Source: Streptomyces sp. 1222.5 (GTDB lineage: Bacteria; Actinomycetota; Actinomycetes; Streptomycetales; Streptomycetaceae). Taken from it: a stretch of DNA of 64,000 nucleotides. Within the stretch, counting starts at the first letter, position 1. Each line of letters opens with the position of its first letter. The position numbers and the translations under genes are program-made. The notes beneath the pieces were generated by a model. It was not told the origin of the DNA. It was given only the letters and a program-made list of their open reading frames with translations, and did no database searches. Where the stretch lies: the NCBI RefSeq assembly GCF_900105245.1, contig NZ_FNSZ01000001.1, positions 7,066,001 to 7,130,000 on the forward strand, written 5' to 3'. Below, piece by piece: positions 25,294 to 33,696 of the stretch.

Positions 25294-25986
25294 CCGGCAC
25301 GGGGGCGTGCTCGCGGCCTGCGCGCGCTGTGTCCGCCCGCGTCACCCGCAGCGCCGCGGTGTCGTGTCGCTTGCTGTCTCGTGTCCGTCCCGCAGCGCCT
25401 TCGCCGCTGCGGAACCGGGGTGTGCCGCCGCCGTGCCCTTGCATCGTCGGGACGCCGTGCCTTCGCGCTGCCGCGCCTCGGGGGGTGTCGTGGCGCCGGG
25501 TTTCCCGTCCCGCGCCGCCGGGATGCTGTGCCGCCGTGCTGCCGTGCGGTGTCGCGCCTCGGCGTCGTCGCGCCGCTGTGGTGCCGCGCCTCCTGCCTCG
25601 CGCCTTCAGCGCCGCTGGGGTTGCTGGGGTGTGCCGCCGCCGTGCCCTTGCATCGGCGGGGTGCCGCGCCTTCGCGTTGCCGCGCCTCGGGGGGTGTCGT
25701 GGCTCCGGGTTTCCCTGTCCCGCCCCGCCGGGATGCTGTGCCGCCGTGCTGCCGTGCGGTATCGCGCCTCGGCGTCGTCGCGCCGCCGTGGTGCCGCGCC
25801 TCCTGCCTCGCGCCTTCAGCGCCGCTGGGGTTGCTGGGGTGTCCCGCCTCCGCGCCTGCGCATCGCCGGGACGCCGTGCCTTCGTGCCGCCGCGCCCAAG
25901 GGGTGTCCTGCCGGCGCGCTGGCCCGGCGGCCACGCGCCGCCGGGGTGCCGCGGCCGGTGTCGGCCGCGGCACCCCGGCAGGTGTC
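25294..25986. repeat. Tandem repeat array, about 210-bp unit, between convergent genes
   Basis: 693 bp without credible genes, between the convergent MocR and sffA genes. Unit 1 is 25421-25629 (209 bp), unit 2 is 25630-25839 (210 bp), and a partial unit 3 covers about 25840-25925. Units 1 and 2 share long near-identical stretches (for example GGATGCTGTGCCGCCGTGCT at 25521 and 25731). A degenerate partial copy precedes unit 1. Long open frames across the array are an effect of the extreme GC content and a period near a multiple of three. Confidence 0.85.
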
Positions 25987-27606
25987 CTACGAGGGTTCCG
26001 CGGCCAGTGCCTCCACGGGAGCCGGGGTGGGCTTCGTGAAGTCCGCCGGGGCCGGGGCCGACGTCGGCTGCTCGTCCGCCGTGGTCGTGCGCGGCGGCAG
26101 CAGCGCCAGCACCGCCTGCCGGTCCACGTCGCTCGTCGCCTCGTCGTACGGATCGGGCGTGCGCGGCACCTGGAGCCGGTGCACAGGACCCGACCCCAGC
26201 CGGGCGTACCCCCGCCCCGGCGGTACGTGGGCGAGGGCCGTCGTGTGCGGCGGCATCCCCAGGACCGCCTCCACCTGTCCCGGCGCCGCGGGCCCGAGCA
26301 CGACACGCGCGCGCGTGTGCTGCCGTACCGCGTCGCTCAGCGCGTCCGCGCCGTCGATCTGCTCGGCCACGACCACGGTCACGTTCGCCGCGCGGCCGTG
26401 CCGCAGCGGCAGCTGGAGCAGTGCCTGCGGGTCCTTGCGGCCGTCCGTCGCGGCGAGGTGCGCGAAGACGCTCGGGCGGTCCAGCACGATCCACAGCGGT
26501 CGCCGGGTGTCCTCGGGCGGCGGGTCGCCCGCCTGCCGGGCCAGGTTGATGGCGATGAGCCGCCGCTCGGTCTCCTGGGCGGCCCACTCCAGGCTGGCCA
26601 GCGCCCCGGGGAGGGCGCACTCCACGGCCAGGACGCCGTCCCGGCCGGTCAGGCACGCGTACTCACCCGTGCCCCCGCCGTCGACGATCAGGACGTCGCC
26701 GTACTCCAGGGCCTGCAGGGCGATGGAGCGCAGCAGGGTGGAGGTGCCGCTGCCGGGGTGGCCCATGGCCAGCAGGTGCGGCTCGGTGGAGCGGATGCCG
26801 GTGCGCCAGACGACCGGGGGGACGTCGATCTCCTCCTCCGCGAAGGAGAGGGGGAGCGTGCGCTGGACCTCGCCCGGGTCGGTGAAGCCGAGGACGGTCT
26901 CGCCGGGCGCGGTGACGAAGCGCTGGGCGGTGATGTCGGTGGGCAGCGGGGCGAGGACGGTGACCGTGAGCTGGTTGCCCTCCTCGTCCCACGCGAAGCG
27001 GTACTCGCGGCCCCGCCCGGCCTTCGCGGTGAGCACCTGCTCGACCCGCGCGCGGGCCGCGGGCTCGCCGTCGGGGAAGTAGGCGGGGTAGCGGATCACG
27101 AGGTGGCCGATGCGTCCGCCGTCCTCGAACTCGTGCTCGGTGAGGGCCTTCTGCCAGTCCCCGCCGTGCAGGTAGAGCGGCGCGGGGTCCTCGGGGCCGG
27201 TGAAGTACGGCACCAGGGCCTCGTACAGCGCCTGGAGCCGTTCGGTCTGCGACTCGTCGGGCCCCTCGGGCTCCCGCGGGGTGCGGTCGCGGCCCTGCCA
27301 GGCCGCCGCCGCCATCACGGTGATGACGGCGAGCAGCGGCCCGTACGGCACCAGGGCCACGACCAGGAACACGGAGGCCGTCAGGAACAGCAGGGGGCCG
27401 CGTCGGTCCTTCGGGGTGTCCGCCCACCTGCGCCGACCGGCCGTGGCCAGCCGGCGCAGTCCGCGCGAGACGGTGATCAGCGGGTGGAGGACGTCGGTGG
27501 CGCTGTCGGCCGCCGTCCGGGCCAGCTCCCGGCTCCGGGCGATCTGCGTCCGGGCGATCTGCGCGCTGTCTTTGCTCAGAATGCGGGGGAGAGGGCGCCG
27601 GGCCAC
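25987..27606 (-). CDS. sffA: SffA, FtsK/SpoIIIE-like septum-associated ATPase
   Basis: 539 residues. Two hydrophobic segments (PLLFLTASVFLVVALVPYGP and LLAVITVMAAAAW) near residues 70-105 anchor it in the membrane. A FtsK/SpoIIIE-like ATPase domain follows: LLAMGHPGSGTSTLLRSIAL near 277-296, RRPLWIVLDRP as Walker B, and VTVVVAEQIDGADAL. In S. coelicolor SffA is targeted to sporulation septa by SmeA, which is encoded just upstream there as here (stop-to-start gap 40 bp). The Walker A Lys is replaced by Thr here. The C-terminal 40 residues are Pro/Ala-rich. Confidence 0.87.
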   Translation of the reverse strand: MARRPLPRILSKDSAQIARTQIARSRELARTAADSATDVLHPLITVSRGLRRLATAGRRRWADTPKDRRGPLLFLTASVFLVVALVPYGPLLAVITVMAAAAWQGRDRTPREPEGPDESQTERLQALYEALVPYFTGPEDPAPLYLHGGDWQKALTEHEFEDGGRIGHLVIRYPAYFPDGEPAARARVEQVLTAKAGRGREYRFAWDEEGNQLTVTVLAPLPTDITAQRFVTAPGETVLGFTDPGEVQRTLPLSFAEEEIDVPPVVWRTGIRSTEPHLLAMGHPGSGTSTLLRSIALQALEYGDVLIVDGGGTGEYACLTGRDGVLAVECALPGALASLEWAAQETERRLIAINLARQAGDPPPEDTRRPLWIVLDRPSVFAHLAATDGRKDPQALLQLPLRHGRAANVTVVVAEQIDGADALSDAVRQHTRARVVLGPAAPGQVEAVLGMPPHTTALAHVPPGRGYARLGSGPVHRLQVPRTPDPYDEATSDVDRQAVLALLPPRTTTADEQPTSAPAPADFTKPTPAPVEALAAEPS

Positions 27607-27646
27607 TGCTGTCTCCTGATCGTGCGTGCGGGCGTGACGGTCGGGG

Positions 27647-27841
27647 TCAGAACTTGAGGCCGCCGAGGAGGCTGGCCAGACTCTCGCCGCCTGCCTTGAT
27701 GCTCGGGGCGATGGCCGTGCTCGACAGGTAGAAGCCGAACAGGGCCGAGACCGTGGCGTGCGAACCCTTCAGTCCGTCCTTGCGGAAGAAGAGGAAGACG
27801 ATGACGCCGAGCAGGAACACGCCTGACAGGGAGAGGATCAT
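27647..27841 (-). CDS. smeA: SmeA, small sporulation membrane protein
   Basis: 64 residues, ATG with AGGAGG ribosome site. Two hydrophobic segments: ILSLSGVFLLGVIVFLFF and TVSALFGFYLSSTAIAPSIK. Size, position directly upstream of the FtsK-like gene and sequence match SmeA of S. coelicolor, which directs SffA to sporulation septa and is expressed in sporogenic aerial hyphae. A GACAC element (the WhiA-type core motif) lies just upstream at 27859-27855 on this strand; that regulatory link is an inference. Confidence 0.87.
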   Translation of the reverse strand: MILSLSGVFLLGVIVFLFFRKDGLKGSHATVSALFGFYLSSTAIAPSIKAGGESLASLLGGLKF

Positions 27842-28163
27842 TTCGGGCCTCCTGGTGTCGAAGGTGGGGGACAGTCACCATGAGTTGTTCCAGGATCACA
27901 GCATGTATCCATACGATTAAAGGTGCAACTGGGTGAAATGCGGCTGATTTCCCCCACTCGGCGGAGCCGATCCGGCCCGGTTGACCAGGATTGATGCCGC
28001 CAACGGAGCCTGTCGGTGATCTTTACCTCGGGCAGATCGGGTCATGTGCCGCGAGAGCCAGTACGCTGGCGATTCACTCGTACGGCGGCGTACGGCCGCG
28101 TCCCGCGCGCTGCCGTACGCTGCCTGACGTTCACCGAAGTTCCGAGGAGAGGCGGTCCGGCCG
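27842..28163. other. Divergent intergenic region 322 bp
   Basis: Lies between smeA (minus) and the ankyrin gene (plus). An A/T-richer patch at 27880-27960 probably holds the smeA promoter; a single GACAC lies at 27855-27859. No additional gene is supported. Confidence 0.5.
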
Positions 28164-28556
28164 ATGAGCGAAGCCCCCGACCCCGAGGTCGTGGAGCTGG
28201 CCACCAAGATCTTCGATCTGGCCCGACAGGGGCAGACCGAGGCGCTCGTGGCGTATGTCGACGCGGGCGTGCCGGCCAATCTCACCAACGACCGCGGCGA
28301 CTCCCTGGTGATGCTCGCCGCCTACCACGGCCACGCCGACGCGGTGAAGGCGCTGCTGGTCCGGGGCGCGGAGGCGGACCGGATCAACGACCGGGGCCAG
28401 ACCCCGCTCGCGGGCGCCGTCTTCAAGGGCGAGACGGACGTGATCAAGGTCCTTCTCGAAGCCGGGGCGGACCCCGCCGCGGGCACGCCGTCGGCCGTCG
28501 ACACGGCCCGCATGTTCGGCAAGGCGGAGCTGCTGGAGTTGTTCGGCGTCAACTGA
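28164..28556 (+). CDS. Ankyrin-repeat protein
   Basis: 130 residues, ATG after GAGGAGAGGCGG. At least three ankyrin repeats in tandem: DRGDSLVMLAAYHGHADAVK, DRGQTPLAGAVFKGETDVIK and a partial third (GTPSAVDTARMFGKAELLEL). Such small proteins mediate protein-protein contacts. The partner is not evident. No operon partner is within 200 bp downstream; smeA is divergent. Confidence 0.9.
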   Translation: MSEAPDPEVVELATKIFDLARQGQTEALVAYVDAGVPANLTNDRGDSLVMLAAYHGHADAVKALLVRGAEADRINDRGQTPLAGAVFKGETDVIKVLLEAGADPAAGTPSAVDTARMFGKAELLELFGVN

Positions 28557-28856
28557 GCCGGACGTCCTGATCAGGTACGACACGGAAAACGGGGGAGGCG
28601 GTAACAGGCCGCCGTAAATACGGTCGCGGCAGCACACACCGCGGGTCATCATGACGTCGTGCTTCACGGACGCGATGGCTGGGCAGGTGTTGCCGCACCG
28701 CGCGGGCCGTGATGCGGTCCGCATGGGCCACCGACGAGAGGCAGAGAGAGATGGTCTACAGCAAGCAAGAGACGGCGGGCGCTCCGACGTTGTGTCACGC
28801 GGCCAGGTAGTGCGTGTTCCCCGGTTGCGTCGACGCTTGATGTGAGGCTGTTTCCC
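28557..28856. other. Intergenic 300 bp with a very short ORF
   Basis: Contains a short hairpin (GGCGG...CCGCC at about 28596-28612) after the ankyrin gene and a 19-codon ORF at 28751-28810. Otherwise nothing recognised. Confidence 0.5.
28751..28810 (+). CDS. Tiny upstream ORF (19 aa)
   Basis: Reads MVYSKQETAGAPTLCHAAR, with a purine-rich GAGGCAGAGAGAG directly before the ATG, 46 bp upstream of the HEAT-repeat gene start. It could be a leader peptide controlling the downstream gene. I do not recognise a family; the call rests on ribosome site and position only. Confidence 0.4.
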   Translation: MVYSKQETAGAPTLCHAAR

Positions 28857-30275
28857 ATGTTCGATCCGGTCATAGCGCCCAGCGGTACGCTGCTCGGGCT
28901 GCTCCAGCGCGGTCGCGGCGACGGCACGCTGCACGCGCTCACGGCCCCGCGCGCCGAAGCGCTCGCGGCCCTCAACCACTGTGTGCTGCGCGATCCCCGC
29001 CACGACTGGCAGGTGGAGAACCGCTCCCTTTACTACGCCCGGCTCTACCTCGACCTGAACGGCGAGCTGGACGCCGTCGAGGCGCACCTGTTCGACGCCG
29101 AGGACGTCCTCGACACCGAGGACTCCCGCACCGGCCTGGCACTGGCAGTCCTCGGGCACCTCGCCTCCTACGGCAGGCGGGACGCCCTGGAGCTGCTGCG
29201 CAGGTACGCCGCCCACGGCTCCAACTGGGCCTGGGCCCTGGACGAGCTCGCCCTGCGGGACGACGACGCGGGCCTGCGCGCCCTGGCCGCCCCCGTCCTG
29301 GCCCGCTTCCCCGCCGATCCCGAGGGCGACGCCGAGCTGGCCGCCACCGTGCGGGACGCCTTCGAACCGCGGCCCTGGCGGTTGTGGGCCGAGGATCCGC
29401 GCGAACCGATCGCCACGCGCGTGCGTGCCGCCCACGAGGCCGGCTGTTTCGACCGCTGGCAGCGGCAGATGCGGCCCACCGGGCCGCGCCCCGGCTGGAG
29501 CGTGCGCGCCGTCTTCGAATGGGCCCAGCAGGGCATGGAGCGCGGCGCCGCCCTCCATGTCCCGGCCGCCCGCTGCCTGGTCGCCGTGGCCGGCCCCGAG
29601 GACCGGCCCGAGATCCTCCGGGCCGCCCGCGACGGCGACGACGGCGCGCGCTGCACCGCACTGCGCTACCTCGCCGACAGTAACGATCCGGGCGCCCTGG
29701 ACCTCGTCGAGGCCGCCGTCGTCGACGGCACGGCTCCCGTCGTCGAGGCCGCCGTGGACGCCTTCGAGCGGATGCAGAGCGTCGCCGCCGTCGACCGCGC
29801 CCGCCGCTGGGCCCAGCGCCCCGACGCCCTCGGCGCCGCCGCCGGACGCGTGCTGGCCTGCCGGGGCGGCAGCCAGGACCGTGAACTCGTCCTCGGGGCC
29901 CTGCGCGAGGCCGTACGCGGCGAGGGCCCCGACGCACCCACCCTGTGGACCCTCGTCGACGGCGCCGGACGCCTCGGCATCGCCTGCGCGGCCCCCGTGC
30001 TGCGCCACGTCTACCGAGAGACGGCCTCCTCCCATCTCCGCGGCCGCGCCGCCCGCGCCCTGGCCGCCACCGATCCCTCCTTCGCCACCGGATTCGCCGT
30101 CGAATGCCTGTGGGACTGCGAGGAGACCACCCGCGAAGTGGCCGCCCGGCACGCCGAGACCGGCGACGCCCGGGTCGTGGAGCGACTGCGCCGCCTGGCC
30201 GTGGACCCGGCCGAGGAGGACGAGGTGCAGACGGCGGTGCGCAGCCGCTTCGGCCCGGACCTCGCCGCCGGCTGA
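28857..30275 (+). CDS. HEAT-repeat / Armadillo-like protein
   Basis: 472 residues from ATG 28857 (GTG 28842 in frame is also possible; GAGG precedes the ATG by 9 bases). Multiple HEAT-like helical pairs, for example PGALDLVEAAVVDGTAPVVE, VLACRGGSQDRELVLGALR and ARALAATDPSFATGFAVECL. The N-terminus MFDPVIAPSGTLLGLLQRGR is conserved-looking. No catalytic motif. Probably a scaffold; function unknown. Followed by a hairpin (30339-30369). Confidence 0.85.
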   Translation: MFDPVIAPSGTLLGLLQRGRGDGTLHALTAPRAEALAALNHCVLRDPRHDWQVENRSLYYARLYLDLNGELDAVEAHLFDAEDVLDTEDSRTGLALAVLGHLASYGRRDALELLRRYAAHGSNWAWALDELALRDDDAGLRALAAPVLARFPADPEGDAELAATVRDAFEPRPWRLWAEDPREPIATRVRAAHEAGCFDRWQRQMRPTGPRPGWSVRAVFEWAQQGMERGAALHVPAARCLVAVAGPEDRPEILRAARDGDDGARCTALRYLADSNDPGALDLVEAAVVDGTAPVVEAAVDAFERMQSVAAVDRARRWAQRPDALGAAAGRVLACRGGSQDRELVLGALREAVRGEGPDAPTLWTLVDGAGRLGIACAAPVLRHVYRETASSHLRGRAARALAATDPSFATGFAVECLWDCEETTREVAARHAETGDARVVERLRRLAVDPAEEDEVQTAVRSRFGPDLAAG

Positions 30276-30338
30276 CCTCCGCGCACGCACACGGCCGCGG
30301 CGCACGACCGCCCGCCGTGTGAACAACCGGTGACCCGG

Positions 30339-30369
30339 GGGTCAGGCGGCCATGACGGCCGTCTGACCC
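30339..30369 (+). terminator. Terminator hairpin after HEAT gene
   Basis: Arms 30339-30351 and 30357-30369, 13 bp with one G-U pair, 5-base loop (ATGAC). Lies 63 bp after the HEAT-gene stop. Confidence 0.75.
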
Positions 30370-30461
30370 GCTCGGGTGTGCGGTCCAACGCTCATGGGAC
30401 GTTTCCCGCGCGGAAAGATCGAAGTCGACGCGGCCACGTCCGGCACGGCGACAACACCCGT

Positions 30462-31589
30462 ATGCGTGTCGTCATCGTGACCGAATCCTTTCCCCCCGAC
30501 GTGAACGGCGTGGCCCACTGCGCGTTCCAGACCGCCCGGCACCTCGTAGATCGCGGTCACCTTCCGCTCGTCGTCGCGCCGGCCACCGCCCCCGGCAGCC
30601 CGCCGGACACGGATGCCCCGTGCCCGGTCGTCCGAGTCCCCTCCCTTCCCCTCCCCGGCTACCCCCAGGTCCGAGTCGCCCTGCCGAGCAGGCGTCTCGC
30701 CGCGGCCCTCACGGAGCACCGCGCCGACGTGGTCCACCTGGCGAGTCCCTTCGTCCTCGGCGTCCGCGGCATGGCGGCCGCCGCCCGCCTCGGCATCCCC
30801 GCCGTAGCCGTCTACCAGACCGACCTGGCCGGCTACGCCCGCACCTACATGGGCGCCGGAGAGGCCGCGGCCTGGCGCCGGATCCGCTCCGTGCACTCCG
30901 CCGCCGACCTCACCCTGGCCCCGTCCAGCGCCGCCCTCGACGATCTGGAGGCACACGGTGTGCCCCGGGTACGGCTGTGGCCCCGCGGCGTCGACACCGT
31001 ACGTTTCCGGCCAGAGCACCGCGACGAGTCCCTGCGCCGCGAACTCGCCCCGAACGGCGAGCTGATCGTCGGCTACGTCGGCCGGCTCGCCCCCGAGAAG
31101 CACGTGGAACTCCTCGCCGGGGTCGGCGCCATGACGGGCGTGCGGCTGGTGGTCGTCGGCGACGGACCCAGTCAGGCCCAGCTGACCGAGGTCCTGCCCG
31201 GCGCGGTCTTCCTCGGCCGCCGCACCGGCGGTGAACTGGCCCGGATCTTTGCCTCGCTGGACCTGTTCGTGCACACCGGCCCCTTCGAGACGTTCTGCCA
31301 GACCGTCCAGGAGGCCATGGCCAGTGGTGTCCCGGTCGTCGCGCCCGCCGCCGGCGGCCCGCTCGACCTGGTGGCCCACGGCCGCACCGGCCTGCTCGTC
31401 CCGCCCCGCGACGCCGCCGCCGTGCACGACGCCGTCCGCGAACTGGCCGCCGACCCCGCGCGGCGGGCCGCCTACGGCGCCGCCGCCCGCACGATGGTCG
31501 AGGGCCGCACCTGGGCCGCCGTCGGCGACCGGCTGATCGCCCACTACGACGACGTCCTCGCGACGCGGATGACGGCGGTGGCGGCATGA
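30462..31589 (+). CDS. GT4 glycosyltransferase (PimB/MgtA-like)
   Basis: 375 residues from ATG 30462; no clear ribosome site precedes it. GT-B fold family 4: MRVVIVTESFPPDVNGVAHC, YQTDLAGYARTYMG, LWPRGVDTVRFRPEHRD, IVGYVGRLAPEKHVELLAGV, then the E-x7-E motif FETFCQTVQEAMASGVPVVA. Closest to mannosyltransferases of the PimB/MgtA type that act on glycolipids at the membrane. It overlaps the next gene by 4 bp (ATGA), giving a coupled operon. Confidence 0.92.
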   Translation: MRVVIVTESFPPDVNGVAHCAFQTARHLVDRGHLPLVVAPATAPGSPPDTDAPCPVVRVPSLPLPGYPQVRVALPSRRLAAALTEHRADVVHLASPFVLGVRGMAAAARLGIPAVAVYQTDLAGYARTYMGAGEAAAWRRIRSVHSAADLTLAPSSAALDDLEAHGVPRVRLWPRGVDTVRFRPEHRDESLRRELAPNGELIVGYVGRLAPEKHVELLAGVGAMTGVRLVVVGDGPSQAQLTEVLPGAVFLGRRTGGELARIFASLDLFVHTGPFETFCQTVQEAMASGVPVVAPAAGGPLDLVAHGRTGLLVPPRDAAAVHDAVRELAADPARRAAYGAAARTMVEGRTWAAVGDRLIAHYDDVLATRMTAVAA

Positions 31590-32761
31590 CCGGCCAGTCC
31601 CTGCGCATCGTCCGGCTCGCCAACTTCGTCGCCCCCGCCTCCGGCGGCCTGCGCACCGCCCTGCGTGAACTGGGCAGGGGCTACCGGGCCGCCGGCCACG
31701 CACCCGTGCTGATCGTGCCCGGCGAACGCCACACCGACCGCGACACCGAGCAGGGCCGGGTCATCACCCTCCCCGGCCCCCTGCTGCCCGGCACCGGCGG
31801 GTACCGCGTCCTCACCGACAGGCGGCGCGTCGCCGCCCTGCTGGAGGACCTCGCCCCGGACCGCCTGGAGGTCTCCGACCGTACGACCCTGCGCTGGACC
31901 GGCCGCTGGGCCCGCCGCGCGCGCGTGCCCTCCGTCATGGTCTCCCACGAGACCGCCGACGGCGTCCTGCGCACCTGGGGCCTGTCCGAGCAGCTGTCCC
32001 GCCGGACCGCCGACGCCCTCAACACCCGTACGGCACACGTCTACTCACGGGTCGTGTGCACGACGGAGTTCGCCGAGCGCGAGTTCGTCCGCATCGGCGC
32101 GCGCAATGTCGTACGCGCCCCCCTCGGCGTCGACCTGATGGAACGCCACCCCGGGCTGCGCGACCCGGGGCTGCGGGGACAGCACGTGCGCGGGGACGAG
32201 GCGCTGCTCGTGATGTGCTCCCGGCTGTCCGTGGAGAAGCGGCCCGGCACGGCCCTGGACGCCCTGGAGGCGCTGCTGCGGCGCGGACGACGGGCGGCGC
32301 TGGTGGTGGCCGGGGACGGACCGCAGCGAGCCCGGCTGGAACAGCGCGCGCGGGAGCGCGGGCTGCCGGTGACCTTCCTGGGGCACGTCTCCGACCGGTC
32401 CCTCCTCGGCGCGCTCCAGGCGTCCGCCGACGTCTGCCTCGCACCTGGACCCGCCGAGACCTTCGGGCTGGCCGCCCTGGAGGCCATGGCCTGCGGCACA
32501 CCGGTGGTCGCCGGCGCGTCCTCCGCGCTGCCCGAGGTGATCGGGTCCGCCGGCGTGGCCGCGGCCGGTACCGGGGAGGCGTTCGCGGACGCCGTCGAAT
32601 CCCTCCTGGAGCGCGGCGAGTCCGTGCGGCGGGACGCGGCACGCGCGCGTGCCGAGTGCTTCGGCTGGGGAACGGCCGTCGAGGCGTTCCTGGCGGCCCA
32701 CGACACGGAGGTGGTGCGCCACCCGGAGCCCCGCCGCACCGTCGCGGAGGGCGTGGCATGA
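31586..32761 (+). CDS. GT4 glycosyltransferase
   Basis: 391 residues. GT-B fold family 4 pattern: IVRLANFVAPASGGLRTALR, MVSHETADGVLRTWG, MCSRLSVEKRPGTALDALEA, FLGHVSDRSLLGALQASADV, and the E-x7-E region AETFGLAALEAMACGTPVVA. It is preceded by the related GT4 gene (ATGA overlap) and followed by the SGNH hydrolase (ATGA overlap), so the three are translationally coupled. Acceptor unknown; a glycolipid or lipoglycan is a reasonable guess. Confidence 0.92.
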   Translation: MTGQSLRIVRLANFVAPASGGLRTALRELGRGYRAAGHAPVLIVPGERHTDRDTEQGRVITLPGPLLPGTGGYRVLTDRRRVAALLEDLAPDRLEVSDRTTLRWTGRWARRARVPSVMVSHETADGVLRTWGLSEQLSRRTADALNTRTAHVYSRVVCTTEFAEREFVRIGARNVVRAPLGVDLMERHPGLRDPGLRGQHVRGDEALLVMCSRLSVEKRPGTALDALEALLRRGRRAALVVAGDGPQRARLEQRARERGLPVTFLGHVSDRSLLGALQASADVCLAPGPAETFGLAALEAMACGTPVVAGASSALPEVIGSAGVAAAGTGEAFADAVESLLERGESVRRDAARARAECFGWGTAVEAFLAAHDTEVVRHPEPRRTVAEGVA

Positions 32762-33696
32762 GACCCGTCCGCTTCGTGGCCCTCGGCGACTCGCTGACCG
32801 AGGGCGTGGGCGACCCCGCCGGGGACGACTGGCGCGGCTGGGCCGCGCTCCTGGCGGCCGCACTGCCCGTGGAGTTCACCAACCTCGCGGTCAGCGGGGC
32901 CCAGACCCGGGACGTGCTCGAGTCGCAGACCCCCGCCGCCCTCGGCCTGCGGCCCGGCCTCGTCTCCGTGGTCGTCGGCGTCAACGACACGCTGCGGCAC
33001 ACCTTCGACATCCACACCGTCGCCGCCAACCTCGACCAGACCTACGCGGCTCTCGCCGGCCAGGGCGCCACCCTGCTCACCGCCTGCCTGCCCGACCCCG
33101 GTGCGATGCTCGGGCTCCCGGGCGCGCTGGCCCGCCCGCTGGCCCGGCGGCAGCGGGCGGTCAACGACGTCGTGCACGCGTTGTCCGAGCGGTACGGCGC
33201 CGTCCACCTGCACGCGGCGGACGGGGACTGGGTGAGCGACCGCACGCTGTGGAGCGCCGACCGGCTGCACCCGGGGGAGCGCGGTCACCGGCAGTTCGCG
33301 GTCCGCTTCCACGCCCTGCTCGCCGAGGCGGGCCGGGCGACCGGGGAGCCGCCCTCGCCCGAGCCGGAGTTCCCCGCGCCGACCCGGACGGCGAGCCTGT
33401 GGTGGCTCGCCACCGCCGGCACCGGCTGGGTGGCCCGCCGCTGCGGGGACCTGCTCCCGCAACTGCTGCGCCTCGCCGCCGACGAACTCCACCACCACGC
33501 CCGGGGCACCAGCTCCCGGCTCGACCTGAGCGCGTCGGCGGCCGTGTCCGCGGCCCTCGCGGCCCTGCCCGAGCCCACCGTCGACGGGGCCGGGGCTCAG
33601 CGGCGCCGTACCGGCACGAAGCGGACCGGGGTGCCCGGCAGGGCCTGCGCCACCGCCGGGAGGTCGGCGGTGCGGACCACCGCGATGACCGGGTAG
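32758..33696 (+). CDS. SGNH/GDSL-type hydrolase
   Basis: 312 residues. Block I GDS motif FVALGDSLTEGVGDPAGDDW (nucleophile Ser), block III VVVGVNDTLRH (GxND), and block V ADRLHPGERGHRQFA (DxxH). No signal peptide is obvious, so it is cytosolic or loosely associated. Esterase or lipase activity on an acylated glycolipid from the two upstream GT4 enzymes is plausible but inferred. The last 100 bp overlap the 3' end of the convergent pxpC gene, and the last 30 or so residues are probably non-homologous tail. Confidence 0.85.
   Translation: MRPVRFVALGDSLTEGVGDPAGDDWRGWAALLAAALPVEFTNLAVSGAQTRDVLESQTPAALGLRPGLVSVVVGVNDTLRHTFDIHTVAANLDQTYAALAGQGATLLTACLPDPGAMLGLPGALARPLARRQRAVNDVVHALSERYGAVHLHAADGDWVSDRTLWSADRLHPGERGHRQFAVRFHALLAEAGRATGEPPSPEPEFPAPTRTASLWWLATAGTGWVARRCGDLLPQLLRLAADELHHHARGTSSRLDLSASAAVSAALAALPEPTVDGAGAQRRRTGTKRTGVPGRACATAGRSAVRTTAMTG

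Noticed and set aside
25115..27657. Long plus-strand ORFs across the repeat array and sffA
   Set aside because: They span noncoding repeats and the antisense strand of sffA; composition (Arg/Cys/Pro-rich) is typical of shadow frames.
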